Source of the DNA: Chrysopilus asiliformis
Lineage: Eukaryota; Arthropoda; Insecta; Diptera; Rhagionidae
Assembly: GCA_964034945.1 (NCBI GenBank)
Contig: OZ035962.1
Coordinates: forward strand, 65,188,274 to 65,252,273
Direction: 5' to 3'
Length of the DNA: 64,000 bases
Shown here in pieces: positions 20,700 through 32,317 of this stretch (the first letter of the stretch is position 1; every line of letters begins with the position of its first letter). The notes below the pieces were generated by a model. The model had not been told where the DNA came from. It searched no databases and worked only from the letters and a program-made list of their open reading frames with translations. The translations under genes were made by a program, and so were the position numbers.

Positions 20700-22430
20700 T
20701 TTAGTAATCCAGTAATTGATAACAAAAAATTGTTTTAAAATCCCCGTTTAAACAATAAAATATATGTTACTAGAATTTGGATCCGCCTTCGCCCGGTTAA
20801 ATGCGTGAGAAGAACAAAATAAAATTCATTTGGTTATAGCCTAGAGTAGGGTGGTCTGTGCTTTTCTTCAAAGTTTTTTCTCTTCGGAAAATGGTTTTCA
20901 AAAAATAACAAAAAAACAATAAATTCCAGCATTCGGATTCGGATTAACTTTCCCCCTCCCCTTATTCCCTTCACCGCTCGGGCTACTTTTGTTGTAGATG
21001 GATGCCGAACATCTGTACCGAATTTCAGGCCAATCGGCGCCGTAGTTTTCTCGTGAAAGAGTGGCATATAGAAAAATCCAAGCTTCAGATTCACTTTACC
21101 TAAGCCCCTTACTGCCCTTACTTTTCAATGGGTCCGATTTCAAATTAACCTTGAAATTATTTTGTTTTTAAGGAAAAAATTGTTTCATTTTATTTTACGG
21201 TAATTTTTTTTTTTCTAATTTAATAGAGTTTTGGTGACAATAATATTGTGCTGTCTCAATGTCTCCTATCTATTTTTTATGCAATTTCCTTTAATTTTTA
21301 GCCTGAAAAAAAAACATTTATTCTTCTAAGTGAATTGCTTCAAATTAAATCTCATTGGGAAATATGGCAGATGAAGATATCTCTAAGCGGCGTCAGCTGA
21401 TTTTCACGCCCTATTAGGCGTGAAGTTCTAATGGGAGGGCGTGCTTACCGTCCAATACGTCTAATAAGGTGTCTAGTTGAATTCAAAATTGTTAGGGCGT
21501 AAAAAATTTTTTTTGGAGAACACTAAAAATGCCACCAGTTTTAGTGATACAAAAGAATTTTCCAGATCTCGAAATTAGAGAATAAATACCACTCACTTAG
21601 TAAATAGGCTATACTACATATTTTCTGAAGCTATAAAAGTTCCAAAAATATGTAGGTACAATTTATTCAAAAAAATACTCCTCGTAGAAAAAATATATCA
21701 AAAAAAATTGAAACGATAAGAATCAAAAAATTTCTAAAGTTATTAAAAAATATGCTGAGAGTGATAATTGCTTAAGATTTAAAAACCTAGAATTAATGGA
21801 CCGGCAGTGACAGCAAAATTTTCGCTTTGGTTGAGAGCTACTTGCACCGACGCTTCCAGGTTCATCTCTAAAGATCAAAACTGGCACTTTATGCGGCATT
21901 TAAATATCGTAAAAGTAAAAAAAAATAGTGATGTATATCTGGTAACATCTTTTAGTGATTGCTCACCTAAAAACACATCGGGTGGCCTTCTGTGACATCG
22001 TACTGATGCAAGACGCTTCTTGCCTTATATCAATGATGTCCAGTTAATATCTGTGGAATTACTCGGAATTTTTTTTTGGTTTCTAATTGTACACAAAAAC
22101 AAATTAAGATTGTAGCGGACTCACGTTCTGAGTGGCTGACGTATAACACAGTGGAGCACAAAATTATGTTTCAAAAAAAATTTCAACATTTTTATTTTTT
22201 ACCTTTTCGTATCATTTTATTAATTGTGTTCACTTATATCGAAAGAAATATATGACCTATGAAGCAGAAGGACAATCCCAAGTAACGCAATTGGTAATAG
22301 GCGACCGCGATAAAGCCTGCACGCCTTATATTCGGTCGAAATATCCAATTCCCTCCCTATTTGATTTCCTCAAAGGCGTCCCTTCTTATAAGACATATCT
22401 TCTATGCGAGAAGAAAACCGAACGATTTCA
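20700..22430. other. unassigned stretch
   Basis: No gene recognised. A short palindrome TTTCACGCCC-TATT-AGGCGTGAA lies near 21394-21424. The segment 22100-22255 is related to the outer part of R2. CCCAAGTAAC at about 22276 is an end of the CCAAGTAACC family. Confidence 0.4.
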
Positions 22431-22438
22431 GTTTACAC

Positions 22439-22719
22439 CACGGCATACAGACAACCAAGGTATGCTGTAAACTTTTGATAGTCAGGTGTGACGTCATGTG
22501 TGCCGACTTTTTTTTAATTAATTTTTATGTTTATTGATCACTATTTAATGCAATCAGTCTACTAATTTACAAATATCTTATTTAAATCGCACAAATTTAA
22601 AAAAAACCATCCAGAATACAAAATTCCTTCTGCACTTGACGAACTAATCGGCACAAGTGACGTAGCAACGAAATGTCAGATTTGAGTTTACAGCATACCT
22701 TGGTTGTCTGTATGCCGTG
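22439..22719. mobile_element. hAT-type MITE, copy B (281 bp)
   Basis: Ends CACGGCATACAGACAACCAA and GGTTGTCTGTATGCCGTG. Perfect 8-bp TSD GTTTACAC at 22431-22438 and 22720-22727. The interior is almost identical to copy A at 15554, so both insertions look recent compared with most elements here. Confidence 0.95.
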
Positions 22720-24023
22720 GTTTACACCTTAATCGAAGTATCTCCCAAACAAGGCTTTAGAGGATGTCTGGTCTGGATGTCACGACCTACAGACGCCCTA
22801 ACAGACGCTCTAACAGACTTAAAGTAAGGGACCCATCTATCAGTTTTCCATCAGCCGCAACTGTTACGGTATTCGTCAGTTTTCCATCAGTTTTTTACAT
22901 CTAGTTAAGCGTTCACATCTATCAGTTGCGACTGACAGTTTTTTGTGAAAAGTTTCTATTCATTTTGAAGGCGGGTGGATAATCGAGACAGAGCCTGTTT
23001 ATGTATTATTATAGCGAAAACACAATGACGCGTCAACGCGTTCGTAAGCTTTGACATTTCAGCGCACCAAGCACGCTTTGACAATTGAACGCTTTGAAGC
23101 GTCTATGCTAAAACCTAATAACGCTTCGCAAGAACTGCACGCTTCACTATTTTTATTTCAAATAAAATGGAAATAAAGAGTTTATGTGAATTAAAAAGCA
23201 TTTGGAAGACATAGAATTTGTTGCAGGAGTAGCACACAAAACACATGAATTAGAAACATCAATTCACACTGAAAAAATTAAAAGCCACCACAGCTTTTTT
23301 TTCTGGCATGTTGCGCTATTTATATAGCCGAAATAGGGATAGTGATATTTTCTACTAAATATTGCTACTTGCAAATAGCAAAACAAAATAGCATTTAGAG
23401 CCAATTTCATTAGCACTTTTCACTTAAATAAATAGCGTCATTTGCTATTATTACTGGCAAAATTTGCTCATAAAATAGCTAAATGTGCCATACGTATATA
23501 TGAGAATCAATTTAAAAAATAAGAAAATATGCGATGCTGTTATTAAAATGTGCTATAATTTTTATGGAAATTTGCTATAATATTTATGGAAATCTGCTAT
23601 AATATATATGGAAATTGACTGAAAAAATTGTGTTTTCGAATATTTTCAGATAGCTGAATCTTCTACACTTATAGTAGATTTTGGGAATAGTAATCCAGTA
23701 ATGGTAGAAATATAGCAAATTATACTTTTTAATAAGTTAAAAAGGGAAAATAATATAGCAAAGCATCCAATACCGTCTACCAATATTTCTTTTATGCGTA
23801 GCAAAACTTCATACCTGAAAAGGGTCATTGGAAAAAAGCTTAATAAAAAAGTATATTTCTTCGTTTTATTTTTAATCAGTTCAAAAATTATAAAGTATTG
23901 TACATCACATAATATTTTATGATTCTATAACATACTTAAAATCTATCAAATGATATGTAGCACTGCAACCATAAACTGAAGCTTCCTTAAAAAAGTGAAG
24001 AACACAACTTTAAAACATATAAA

Positions 24024-24593
24024 TTATTTCTTTTCAGCATTTACCTTTGACTGAAAGAAATTCGACTTTAATTTCTTCCAAAACAGCGCTCTTAGACCTT
24101 GCTTTTTGATTAGGCTTGAGACACCTTCGTAGTCCAAGCTTTCAAGCTCTTCTTTTGAAAATCCTTCCTCTATAAAACATGAAAAATATCACTTGAAACT
24201 TGAAAAATATCTTATGAACTCACAAAACAATTTATTCTATTAGAAAAAAAGCGAAATTAGTTTCTACTTTTAAGTAACAACAGATTGTTACATGTGTTTT
24301 CAATCATGACTCTTCACAAACTGAGAAATTTATTATATGATTCAACATAAATTGTAGATATTATAATATTGTTAGCAATTTTTGTTAATTGAATAGCAGG
24401 AATTGCTATTCAGACATCAGGGACTTTCATCTACATTGGTAACTACCAGCGAGACAGGATCGAACGAGTTCGATTATCAGCATGGTAAAGTTGGTGGACT
24501 CAATCACTTCAAAAAAGTAAAATGATTACTTACCTCTATCAATGTTGGCATATTCCACTCTTTCAATATATTTTTTAGATAATCATCCGCCAT
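24024..24593 (-). CDS. two-exon small protein with SAM-like helical motif
   Basis: Exon 1 is 24593-24534 (ATG, 20 codons, MADDYLKNILKEWNMPTLIE), ending at a consensus GTAAGT donor. Exon 2 is 24167-24024, after an acceptor TTTTATAGAG, and continues in frame EGFSKEELESLDYEGVSSLI, KKQGLRALFWKKLKSNF and a stop, for 67 residues in all. The pattern W-hydrophobic-L-(I/F)-E-x-G-(I/F)-S-x-x-x-L-x-x-L-x-x-x-x-(I/V)-x-x-L-I-x-x-x-G-x-R resembles the SAM-like N-terminal module of many insect transposon-associated and zinc-finger proteins. The in-frame splice suggests a once-functional gene. The protein may be truncated, or may continue through another donor (AAAG/GTAAAT near 24040). It lies inside a nested element, so it is probably transposon cargo. 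Confidence 0.6.
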
Positions 24594-24957
24594 AATTATT
24601 TAAATCACTTTTAATTTTCTTATTTAGGTGCACTAAATTCCTTGCGGGCACATGTTGCACTAGAAACTGAGATCACTGGGTTATATTTGACTGCATTAGA
24701 ACTTATATTGTTCTAAATAGCTACTTCTGTTTGGAAGAGTAGCAATTTCTGCTATCTATTCAACAAGTTTTACTTTAATTTATAGCAAACGTAATTATAT
24801 TAGATTTGTAAAAAATCCTATTTTTATGAGGAAAATTTGCATTTAAATATTAACTCCAGATATATTTTATTGCACATAGTGTTATTTACAATGCAAATTT
24901 TCCTATAAATGTTGACACTATTTAAGCTAAATTTAAATAGCTGTGTTTGCAATTATA

Positions 24958-26059
24958 ATCCCAAGTAACCTTATAGGTCGTAAAGTGGACACTTCGTCTT
25001 CAAAGGCGTCCCTATTGGTCGTAAGGCCCACGACTTTGTCGACTCTAGGTCGAACTATCGTCGACCTATCGTCGACAGTGGGGAAGGTCCGCCGGACCAC
25101 GAAGTGCCCTATTTCACGCCCTATAAGGCTTCACGACTTTGAAGGCCAAAATAGGGCCTTGTTTTACCATGACGAAATATTTTTTTTACATTTCATCTGG
25201 CGACATTATTTGTCTTTCTCTTTTCTATAGGCCGCATGAGGAGAGAAAGATAAGACAAGAAACATAAAGTTTAATGGATATATTTTGTGGAAAAAAACGT
25301 TCAAAATAATTTCATACGGTGATGTTAAGGTTTTTTGTGGATTTTATTGTCACAATTCACATGCGATTTAAAGTTTACGTAGGAAGTGGTTTTGCCAGGA
25401 GCTCTATTTACGTGGGCCGTAGCAATTCTCGATTTTAGTGATATAATTTGAAAATTATTTATTCAAAGAATTTTCTTTTTTATTCGATTTTAATAAAATT
25501 CTTGTAAAAATAAAGTTATGCTGTGTACCCAAACACCTAAAATTACTTTTTATTCGATGTTTTTCCATATTGTGCCTTAAAAACAGATTTTAAATTTTCA
25601 GTAGGAATGTTTTTTTTTTCATTTCAATGAACGTCATGGCGGCTCGCGCCGTGAATGCTAGAAGCATATTCGAAGTATGCTAGAAACAAGCTCGAAGCAG
25701 ATATTCATCTGCGCATGCTCGAAGCATTCTCAAATAGGGCATTGGAGTGTTCTCAAAGGCATTATGCCCTATAAGGCACTTCGTGGACGAAAGGTGGAAG
25801 GTTGGTCTTATAAGGCAGGACGACTATGAAGGCGGCTGGAGGACACTACGACCATGAAAGCCAAAACAAGGCATTCGAACATTAAGACTATCAGGGCATA
25901 TATTTAGGTCACTCGGACCGCTTGACGACCACTGCAAAAGCCTTGAAAGGCATCACGCCTTATAAGGCGGATTCGCTGGTCTTGGTGTGGTCGTAACGAC
26001 CAATTTTAAGACACCACGCCCTAATCCAAGTCATTATGCCATATCTGGTTGCTTGGGAT
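24958..26059. mobile_element. CCAAGTAACC-family inverted-repeat element, long copy
   Basis: Ends ATCCCAAGTAACC and GGTTGCTTGGGAT. The interior is rich in short motifs such as GCCTTATAAGGC, CGACTTTG and GGTCGTAA in both orientations. No protein assigned. Related short copy at 55044-55138; related sequence at 54790-55043 and 56490-56765. Confidence 0.65.
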
Positions 26060-27164
26060 TCGCATTAGAAGTATTCTTCATCAGCTGTGATAGATGTATT
26101 TTACCAGCTATTTGAAATATTGTGATGTGCTATTTTTATAGCAACTGATCCCTCTTAATTAGCGGATTTTGTCACAATTAATAGCTTGTGTAACAATTTC
26201 AAGTCAGCTATTGTTTATAGCAAATTCAGGTTTCAATAAATTTTTCAGTGGCATGATGGTGAATTCAAGAAATAAATATTGAAAGAAATGCGGACGACTA
26301 CTTTATAAAATAAGTTATTTAAATAAAAGCCACGATGATCCTTAGCATCTTTTAAAGTCACTAGAATAATCGGCGAATATATTTAAATTATTTTTACTTT
26401 ATTTTTTGTCTTGTTATTCCGCATTTTCACACAATTTCGATTTTAGATTGCATAAATATTAATTATTTTTCTCTTTTTTAATTAATCGTTTCATAAATGC
26501 ATCATTTGCCCCACCATTTTCCAAAAATCATTCACAATACGCAATTTTCATTCAAATTTCAAAGCGCCAACGCTTCTGAAAGTAGAAAGTAGGTTTACTC
26601 CAAGCGTCAGGGCGCTTTGAAGCGTCAAGGCGAAGCGCCATTATAAATCGTCCCATAGTAAGCCACGGGTTTTACTTTTGAAGCGTCGAAATGTCAAAGC
26701 TTACGCACGCCTTGACGTGTCATTGTGTTTTCGATATTATTGCATGAGGTTCAAAAAATAAAATTTGATTTTGTTCTGATCCGATACGACTGACGCGACT
26801 GACGCGAACGTTCACACCAATCAGTTGGGTATCAGTTTGCCAGAAAAACTGATCTGCCCACGAATTTTTTCGTGGCAAGCTTTGAAAATTTAACTATTTT
26901 AGCTTCTGAAAAAATATATTTTTTTTAAAGATTTTTGGTTTTCCAGTCGTGTAGGCGTATTTTTCATTCGACGTCGGAAACTAAGACCGAGGTCGAAAGA
27001 TATCGGTGTAGTGTGTTTTCTCCGAAAATTTGAAAACTCGAGAACTGATTGAAGTAGAAAGTTGAAATCTGGGATAGTATAGGCTTTTATCAAAACTTAA
27101 ACCTTAAATGGGAAAAATTGAACCACTCCTTCCTTCCACTCCCATTCAAATGGAAAAGATTTTT

Positions 27165-27690
27165 GCGATATATCGCTTTCCATAGGGTTCGATGGGACTA
27201 CTATATCAGCTTTCGAATGCAAGAAACCGCGTCAAAATCGGTTAAGGTTTACTGGCAGAAGTCGATCTTACAAATTTCGTTACATACATAGATACATACG
27301 CACGAACACACACACACACACACATAGAGACACGTTGCGGACTGATCGAACTGAGTCATGGGTATATGTCCCGTGGAAGTTCGGGGCTCCATTATGATTT
27401 CGGTTTTTGAGTGATTTTAATACCTTTCTTAAATGTAAGAAATGTGAAAAGGTATAAAAATTACTAAAGAAAATCGAAATCATAAAAGGCCTTGAATGTC
27501 TCTGGGACATACACCTCTCGCCTCAGTTCGAAGAGTATGCAGCAGGTGTTTGATCCTGTGTATATATATATATATCGAAAATGTGTAAGACCGATTTCTA
27601 CCAGTAAATCTTAATAGATTTTTCCGCCGTTTTTTGCATTCGAAAGCTGTATTCGTCCTAAAAAAAACCCCGATGGAACGCGTTTTCGGA
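27165..27690. repeat. inverted pair of a dispersed repeat with microsatellites
   Basis: TTTCGAATGCAAGAAACCG and following TTTACTGG(C/T)AGAA sequence at about 27212-27275 is mirrored at about 27575-27655. Between them lie (CA)n at 27307-27324 and (TA)n at 27556-27573. AAATCGAAATCAT near 27470 is mirrored by ATGATTTCGGTTTT near 27393. Confidence 0.7.
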
Positions 27691-27876
27691 AAAAATGAAC
27701 ACCTTTTGAGAAAATTTGTCGGTAGTTCATCTATTTTTTTGTAGCTGGCTGAGAATCAACGAAAATTGTAGGTGAATTTACTAATCCCTTTTTCGTGTGT
27801 ACGTAGTATAATAAAGTATTGTATTAATGAAAAATTGCGACAGCTTAAAAATTGCGACCGCTAAATTAATTTAATA

Positions 27877-28288
27877 GGGGTATTCACATTCGCTATTACA
27901 ATAGTTGTTATCATCGTAATATAGTATTATTTGTTCAAGTTTTGTAAAGAACAACATAATACACGGCAACATTTTTTGTAACTTTACAATAATTTTTTAT
28001 TGTATTTTTTGTAACTTTACAACAATTTATTATCCACTTGGTGTAAAATATGGAATTTGAGCAAATATTTGAAATATGCAAAAATATACCTAGTGAGCTT
28101 AGCAATTCGGCATATTTGGCAGATTTAGTTAATTATTTATTAATACAAAATGTGTTAAAAAAACGGTTAAATTGAAAAAATGTGAGGAAAAATATGGGTG
28201 TCTTTTCGTGCGTTCATTGTTTGAAGCAAAACTTTAACAAACAATACTATTTTATAACTGCTATTTTAATAGCAAATGTGAATACCCC
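27877..28288. mobile_element. MITE with GGGGTATTCACATT ends, TA duplication
   Basis: Ends GGGGTATTCACATTCGCTAT and its near-complement ATAGCAAATGTGAATACCCC, with TA on both sides (27875-27876, 28289-28290). A 41-codon frame (28050-28175, MEFEQIFEICKNIPSELSNS) could be the start of a lost transposase or partner gene, but no domain is recognised. Confidence 0.75.
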
Positions 28289-28299
28289 TATTGTATTAA

Positions 28300-30290
28300 A
28301 TTATGTAAAAAGGTATCATCTCGCCGCCAGGTGGATTAAGCTATAGTATTTTTATGACCTATAAAGTGAAAAATTCTAATAAAGGATTTTTTATAAACTA
28401 TGATCAAATGAAAATAATATCTACTTAATTCGTAAAACTATCAAAATATAAATTCAAATATAAATCCAAATAATGTGAGAAAGTAATTTCTGAATTTGTC
28501 CCCTAATAAAAACTAGCCAATATTTCCTACATCATTAACACTGCATACTTTACTTGCTTAGCAAATATTTAAGTCCTGACTATAATGGTGCTACCATTGA
28601 GAACTCAGCCCTCATTGTCCCTTTAGGATTGCCAGTTCCATTGAATCAGCCCAAGATTACACGCTGAATTAGAACTAAAATTCAGGAATACATCGGATCG
28701 TAAATTACTTTGGAAAGCTTCAAATTCATTCCAATTCGGGCTAGTTATGTAGACACGGACATTGACAACTGACTTTAGTCAATACGAGAACAACGCATCC
28801 AAGCATCAATTCCCTTGTCAATTTGCACTGGGAATATAGAGGAAGATAATAAATGGCTCATATAACCGAGCAATTTGTTTACCACATTGAGGGACAATGT
28901 CTGTCTTAATTAAAATTAGAAATAGGCTCGTTAATGTCAACATAATTTGTTGAACATCATTGCACTTTATTCGGGACGTACATCGTAACCATTTAGATGG
29001 ATTTCACCTCGCAATAATTAAAGAAGTATTAGATTTCACAAAACGGATTTTTTCCAAAGCTAAAGCTATAAAAATTTCACAAAAATCATTAGCTTCACAA
29101 ATTCATCCGCTATGAAAACACAAAATATATAGAAAAGGACTTTTTAACCCTTTATTTACTTTTTATTGGTGGTTGCTACAATACGAAAATCAAAAGTCGA
29201 TTTGATCAAAAATCAAAAATATCATTCAGGCCCATGCCAGGTTGGCATTGACGGTGAATGTCAATTGAATCTATACAACCGAGTAATAATATGGTTTTGT
29301 GTCTACACAAATTCTACTTTTACCTAGTTTATGTATGCACTTGTTTCATCTTCTGCTGTCAGTTTTGCGTTTGAAGCGACTTGCATCGCCAAACACAAGC
29401 GATGTATTTGTGTGTATATCGTAAATAGGAGTGACGGCAGAACAAATGAAGCATATTTTTGGGGTGTGCTAATCCCATTAGGGGTTTACACGGTATGGCT
29501 TAGTCTAACCACAGGACAATCGCTTTGGGACTATAAATGTGTTAAAACTTAGGCACCGATGCTGTTTTATTTAAGTTTCAATGCCCACTAGCCCAAAAAG
29601 TCAAGTAATTTTTCCTCACACATAATTCATTGAAATACGAAAAATATGTGAAAAATTCTATTCACCTTTTGAGATTTTATTTAGATTCTCTCTTTTTACA
29701 GCAAGTTGATTAGTGGATGTATGCCAAATTGATATCAATTACACCACAAAAGATTATTTAACGGTGATTGATTATAGTCAGATGAATCTAAATCAGAGAC
29801 AGAAAATAAAATAATCAATTTTAGGAAAATTACAAAAAAATATCTTTTTTCATCTGGTTGCGGTGAAACCAATAGGTCAGAAGCCACGGAACAAAAAAAA
29901 AAAAAACAAACGACAATCGGCTAAAATATATTCGGAACGGTAGAACTCAGTCTAACTAGGAAGAGCAATGAACATATCAAGGGCCTTTGTGACGACATGT
30001 CCTTGATAGATCAATCGGAAGGACGCGAATCGTTGTTTTAAAAAAACGATCAGCTAATGATGAAATTACCACCTTGGAATGAGCGTAAAAATTGGTCAAA
30101 GAATATAAGTTTTTTCCCCGAAAGTGTTCGATAACATCGCAACCATAGATGAACTTTTATCGAATTAATTTCGAACTTTTATCGAATTAAAAGCAAAATT
30201 TTGCTTTTACACTAAATTTGATGTAAAAAAAGCAATAATAGACAAAGGATCCGGAATTGCGGCTTTGTTAATACTCGAGAGTGCTATGTC
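28300..30290. other. unassigned stretch
   Basis: No mobile-element ends or coding motifs recognised. The frame at 29331 shows no conserved motif. It may hold old unrecognisable repeats or regulatory DNA. Confidence 0.4.
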
Positions 30291-30294
30291 ATAT

Positions 30295-30338
30295 GGCGCG
30301 GTGCTACGTTAGCGGTTTTTTCAATGTAGCGCCGCGCC
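30295..30338. repeat. GC-rich hairpin
   Basis: GGCGCGGTGCTACGTT (30295-30310) pairs with AATGTAGCGCCGCGCC (30323-30338), with a 12-base loop and two mismatches, in otherwise AT-rich DNA. Its role is unknown; it could be the subterminal hairpin of an element. Confidence 0.7.
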
Positions 30339-30597
30339 AGTATAAATGCGTTCTTCTTCATTTTCTGACAGTGGTGTGTTAACCTCAAAATTGTGACCTT
30401 TTCTCTTTCGTTTGACGATGATTTCTGCAAAGAAAAGGCCTGCAAAAAGGCGAAAATAAATTGATCTGCAAGTGAAACGAAATAATTACTGGACATATGT
30501 AATGATTGATAAAAATATAATGCAGAAATTTGATGAAAATAACCAAACCCCGAGATCTGTAAACTAAATTTTACTGGGAGCCAAGTAAAAAGGCAAC

Positions 30598-30996
30598 TAC
30601 AATGAAGTACAGAAAATTTTACTTGAAAAATTTCGCTGGGAAATTTACTGGGAAAAGAGCGTCTGGTTTAGAGTGTACAAATATCTTACGAAAGAAATGG
30701 AATCGAGAAATTACTTTCGGAACGAGGAAGAAATAAAAACCAAGTTTCAAAAGTTGAAAGTGGTCACAAACGAAAGGAAACCGAATGTTATCCACCAGAA
30801 ACGAAGTACATAAAATAAAATATTTAAAATAAATGTGTTGATAAGTTTTTAATTTAAATAGTTGCATCATCATACCGATCTGTAGTAGCCAATTAAGGAA
30901 ACAATCCAAGAACAAACCGATAAAGTACTTGAAGATTTGCAGGAACTTCAACGCCAAGATCATGTTTGGCTATTGCGCATCAACAATTTGTGCTAA
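30598..30996 (+). pseudogene. trihelix/Myb-SANT-like DNA-binding fragment with coiled-coil tail
   Basis: The frame 30598-30813 reads YNEVQKILLEKF, then SVWFRVYKYLTKEMESRNYF and EEEIKTKFQKLKVV before TAA. The layout VW-x-x-V-x-x-x-L-x-x-E-M-x-x-x-x-(Y/F)-x-R-x-x-E-x-(I/C)-x-x-K-(F/W)-x-x-L-K is that of insect trihelix/Myb-SANT-like domains. After an AG at 30888 a second frame (30889-30996) gives IKETIQEQTDKVLEDLQELQ and RQDHVWLLRINN, a coiled-coil tail like those found after such domains. No ATG starts the first piece and no good donor was identified, so it is called a relic. It lies opposite a spurious 114-codon minus-strand frame. Confidence 0.55.
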
Positions 30997-31429
30997 CTTT
31001 ATTCGCCAATATGTAAACTCAAAAATATTACGTTGGTCCAGAGTATAGTTCGCATTAATGGTGCTAATTAAGTGACAATTAATCCTAAAAAGACTTGAAT
31101 GATCCATGACAGAAGGGGATACGCTGGATCTCTTAGTATAAAAGTATAAAAAGACTGTTTTCCGTCCAAGTAGAAATTAGACTGCAATTTAAACATAACA
31201 AAACCTTTGAAGTGAAACTTTGCAATAAGATGAAAAATTCATGTGTAAAATTCAAAAGGAAAATTAATTTCCTCAGATTTTTTGCACCTTTCCTTTTCTA
31301 GATCTCGGTTAGACATAGATTTTGTCTATTATCATGTTCTGCCAAAAAATGTCTCGTGAAGGCAGCACTTTCCAAGATATTTCTAGTTTCTTGGACAAGA
31401 ATTTCCGAAAACAATCTCTCTTTAAGGTC

Positions 31430-31660
31430 ATTTTTTACCGTGAAAATTTTCTGACCAAATATTGACGAGAAAATTTCGTTGGCAAATAAATCATTTTAAA
31501 CTCTTAAAAAACCAAGTTTCAAAAAAAACGGAAATTTTGATTTTTTTTTGTTTCCATTGCGTTAACATAAGACAGTTGGCCTGCACCTTCAGCTTAATTT
31601 TGGCCGAAGGTATGATTTTTGGCCGAACAGCCGAAGTCGAAGCCGAAGCCGAACCGATTA
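31430..31660 (+). repeat. dispersed repeat pair, copy 1 (GAAGCCGAAG-rich)
   Basis: ACCGTGAAAATTTTCTGACC, GACGAGAAAATTTCG and GGCAAATAAAT recur at 35578-35650, and both copies continue into CTTCGGCTT/AAGCCGAAG words (31610-31656 and 35760-35830). The Harbinger derivative at 31661 is inserted at the right end of this copy. Confidence 0.7.
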
Positions 31661-31890
31661 TAGTGGAACCACAATAGCGCTTTGCAACTTGCTTTAGCGT
31701 TGACAGTTCAACGCTCAAAAGTAAAATCAAAGCGATTGTATGAAGTCATCTACAATAGCGCTTTGCCAGCGAGCTTCAAAGCGCGTTGACGCCGAGAGTA
31801 GACCTACTTTCTACTTTCTACTTTCAGACGCGTTGGCACTTTGACAGTTGTCATTCGGACGTAAATAGAAGTTCATCGATTCCAGTAAAA

Positions 31891-32010
31891 ATGGATAATA
31901 TTAATTTTGAGGAAATGTTAATTGAAAAGGTGAAAAGTTATGAGTATTTATATAAAACGAAATCGAAAGTATACCGAAATACCATAAAAAAAGAGTTTTT
32001 TTATGGCTAA
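31891..32010 (+). pseudogene. MADF-domain N-terminus (Harbinger DNA-binding ORF fragment)
   Basis: 39 codons: MDNINFEEMLIEKVKSYEYL, then YKTKSKVYRNTIKKE, then a stop. LIEKVKSYEYLYKxxSKxYRNxxKKE is the first helix region of a MADF domain. The frame stops where it meets the opposing nuclease fragment. Confidence 0.7.
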
Positions 32011-32317
32011 AATTGCCGAAGAAACAGGACGGCCGAGTTTCTTCTAGAGGCTTTTTCTAAACTTGTTTGCATGAGCTCCATTAGCAGATCAAAAGTTTCA
32101 CTCCTCATCCTTGTGATTTTAAAAAAGTGTTCTGGGTTATTTTGCTTCATAGCATCAAAATTTATAGCAAAAAAAAACCATCCGTATCTCTTTTTATGTT
32201 GAGTTCCCGGACCCACCAGCGTCTTTCATTGGGTTTGTTAAATAATTGTTGAGCCTTGTACGCTGCTTCAGCTACTAAAGCTATACAAACAATGTCTTGC
32301 AAATCCCTTGACGACAT
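32007..32317 (-). pseudogene. HARBI-type nuclease N-terminus, frameshifted fragment
   Basis: On the minus strand ATG at 32317 gives MSSRDLQDIVCIALVAEAAY, then NERRWWVRELNIKR. A one-base loss at about 32187 shifts the frame. The other frame continues YGWFFFAINFDAMKQNNPEH, FFKITRMRSETFDLLMEL and LEKASRR. R-x-WVRELN...FFKxTRMxxExFDxLxxL is the typical N-terminal region of Harbinger nucleases. The DDE catalytic part is absent. Confidence 0.85.

Larger units (their letters stand above)
23267..26250 (-). mobile_element. CACTG-ended element carrying a small SAM-like gene
   Basis: Left end CACTGAAAAAATT and right end AAATTTTTCAGTG are inverted. Many AATAGC/GCTATT words are scattered near both ends. 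No clear target duplication was found (TCAATTCA against GCATGATG). It contains the two-exon frame at 24024-24593 on the minus strand. Superfamily not assigned. Confidence 0.55.
23012..26736. mobile_element. PIF/Harbinger-type element, 3.7 kb, hosting nested insertions
   Basis: Ends TA(G/T)CGAAAACACAATGAC with about 45 bp of inverted similarity through GTAAGCTTTGACATTTC. Flanked by TTA at 23009-23011 and 26737-26739. No nuclease gene was recognised. Most of the interior is a second inverted-repeat element (23267-26250), itself carrying another (24958-26059). Words such as GCTTTGAAGCGTC and CTTTCTACTTTC are shared with the derivative at 31661. Confidence 0.8.

Noticed and set aside
24943..25230. 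95-codon frame rich in Ser and Arg
   Set aside because: It crosses the border of the CCAAGTAACC-family element and follows its short palindromic motifs; not a gene.
30619..30963. 114-codon minus-strand frame rich in Phe and Leu
   Set aside because: It lies opposite the trihelix-like frame; its composition is what the complement of a Lys/Glu-rich coding sequence gives.
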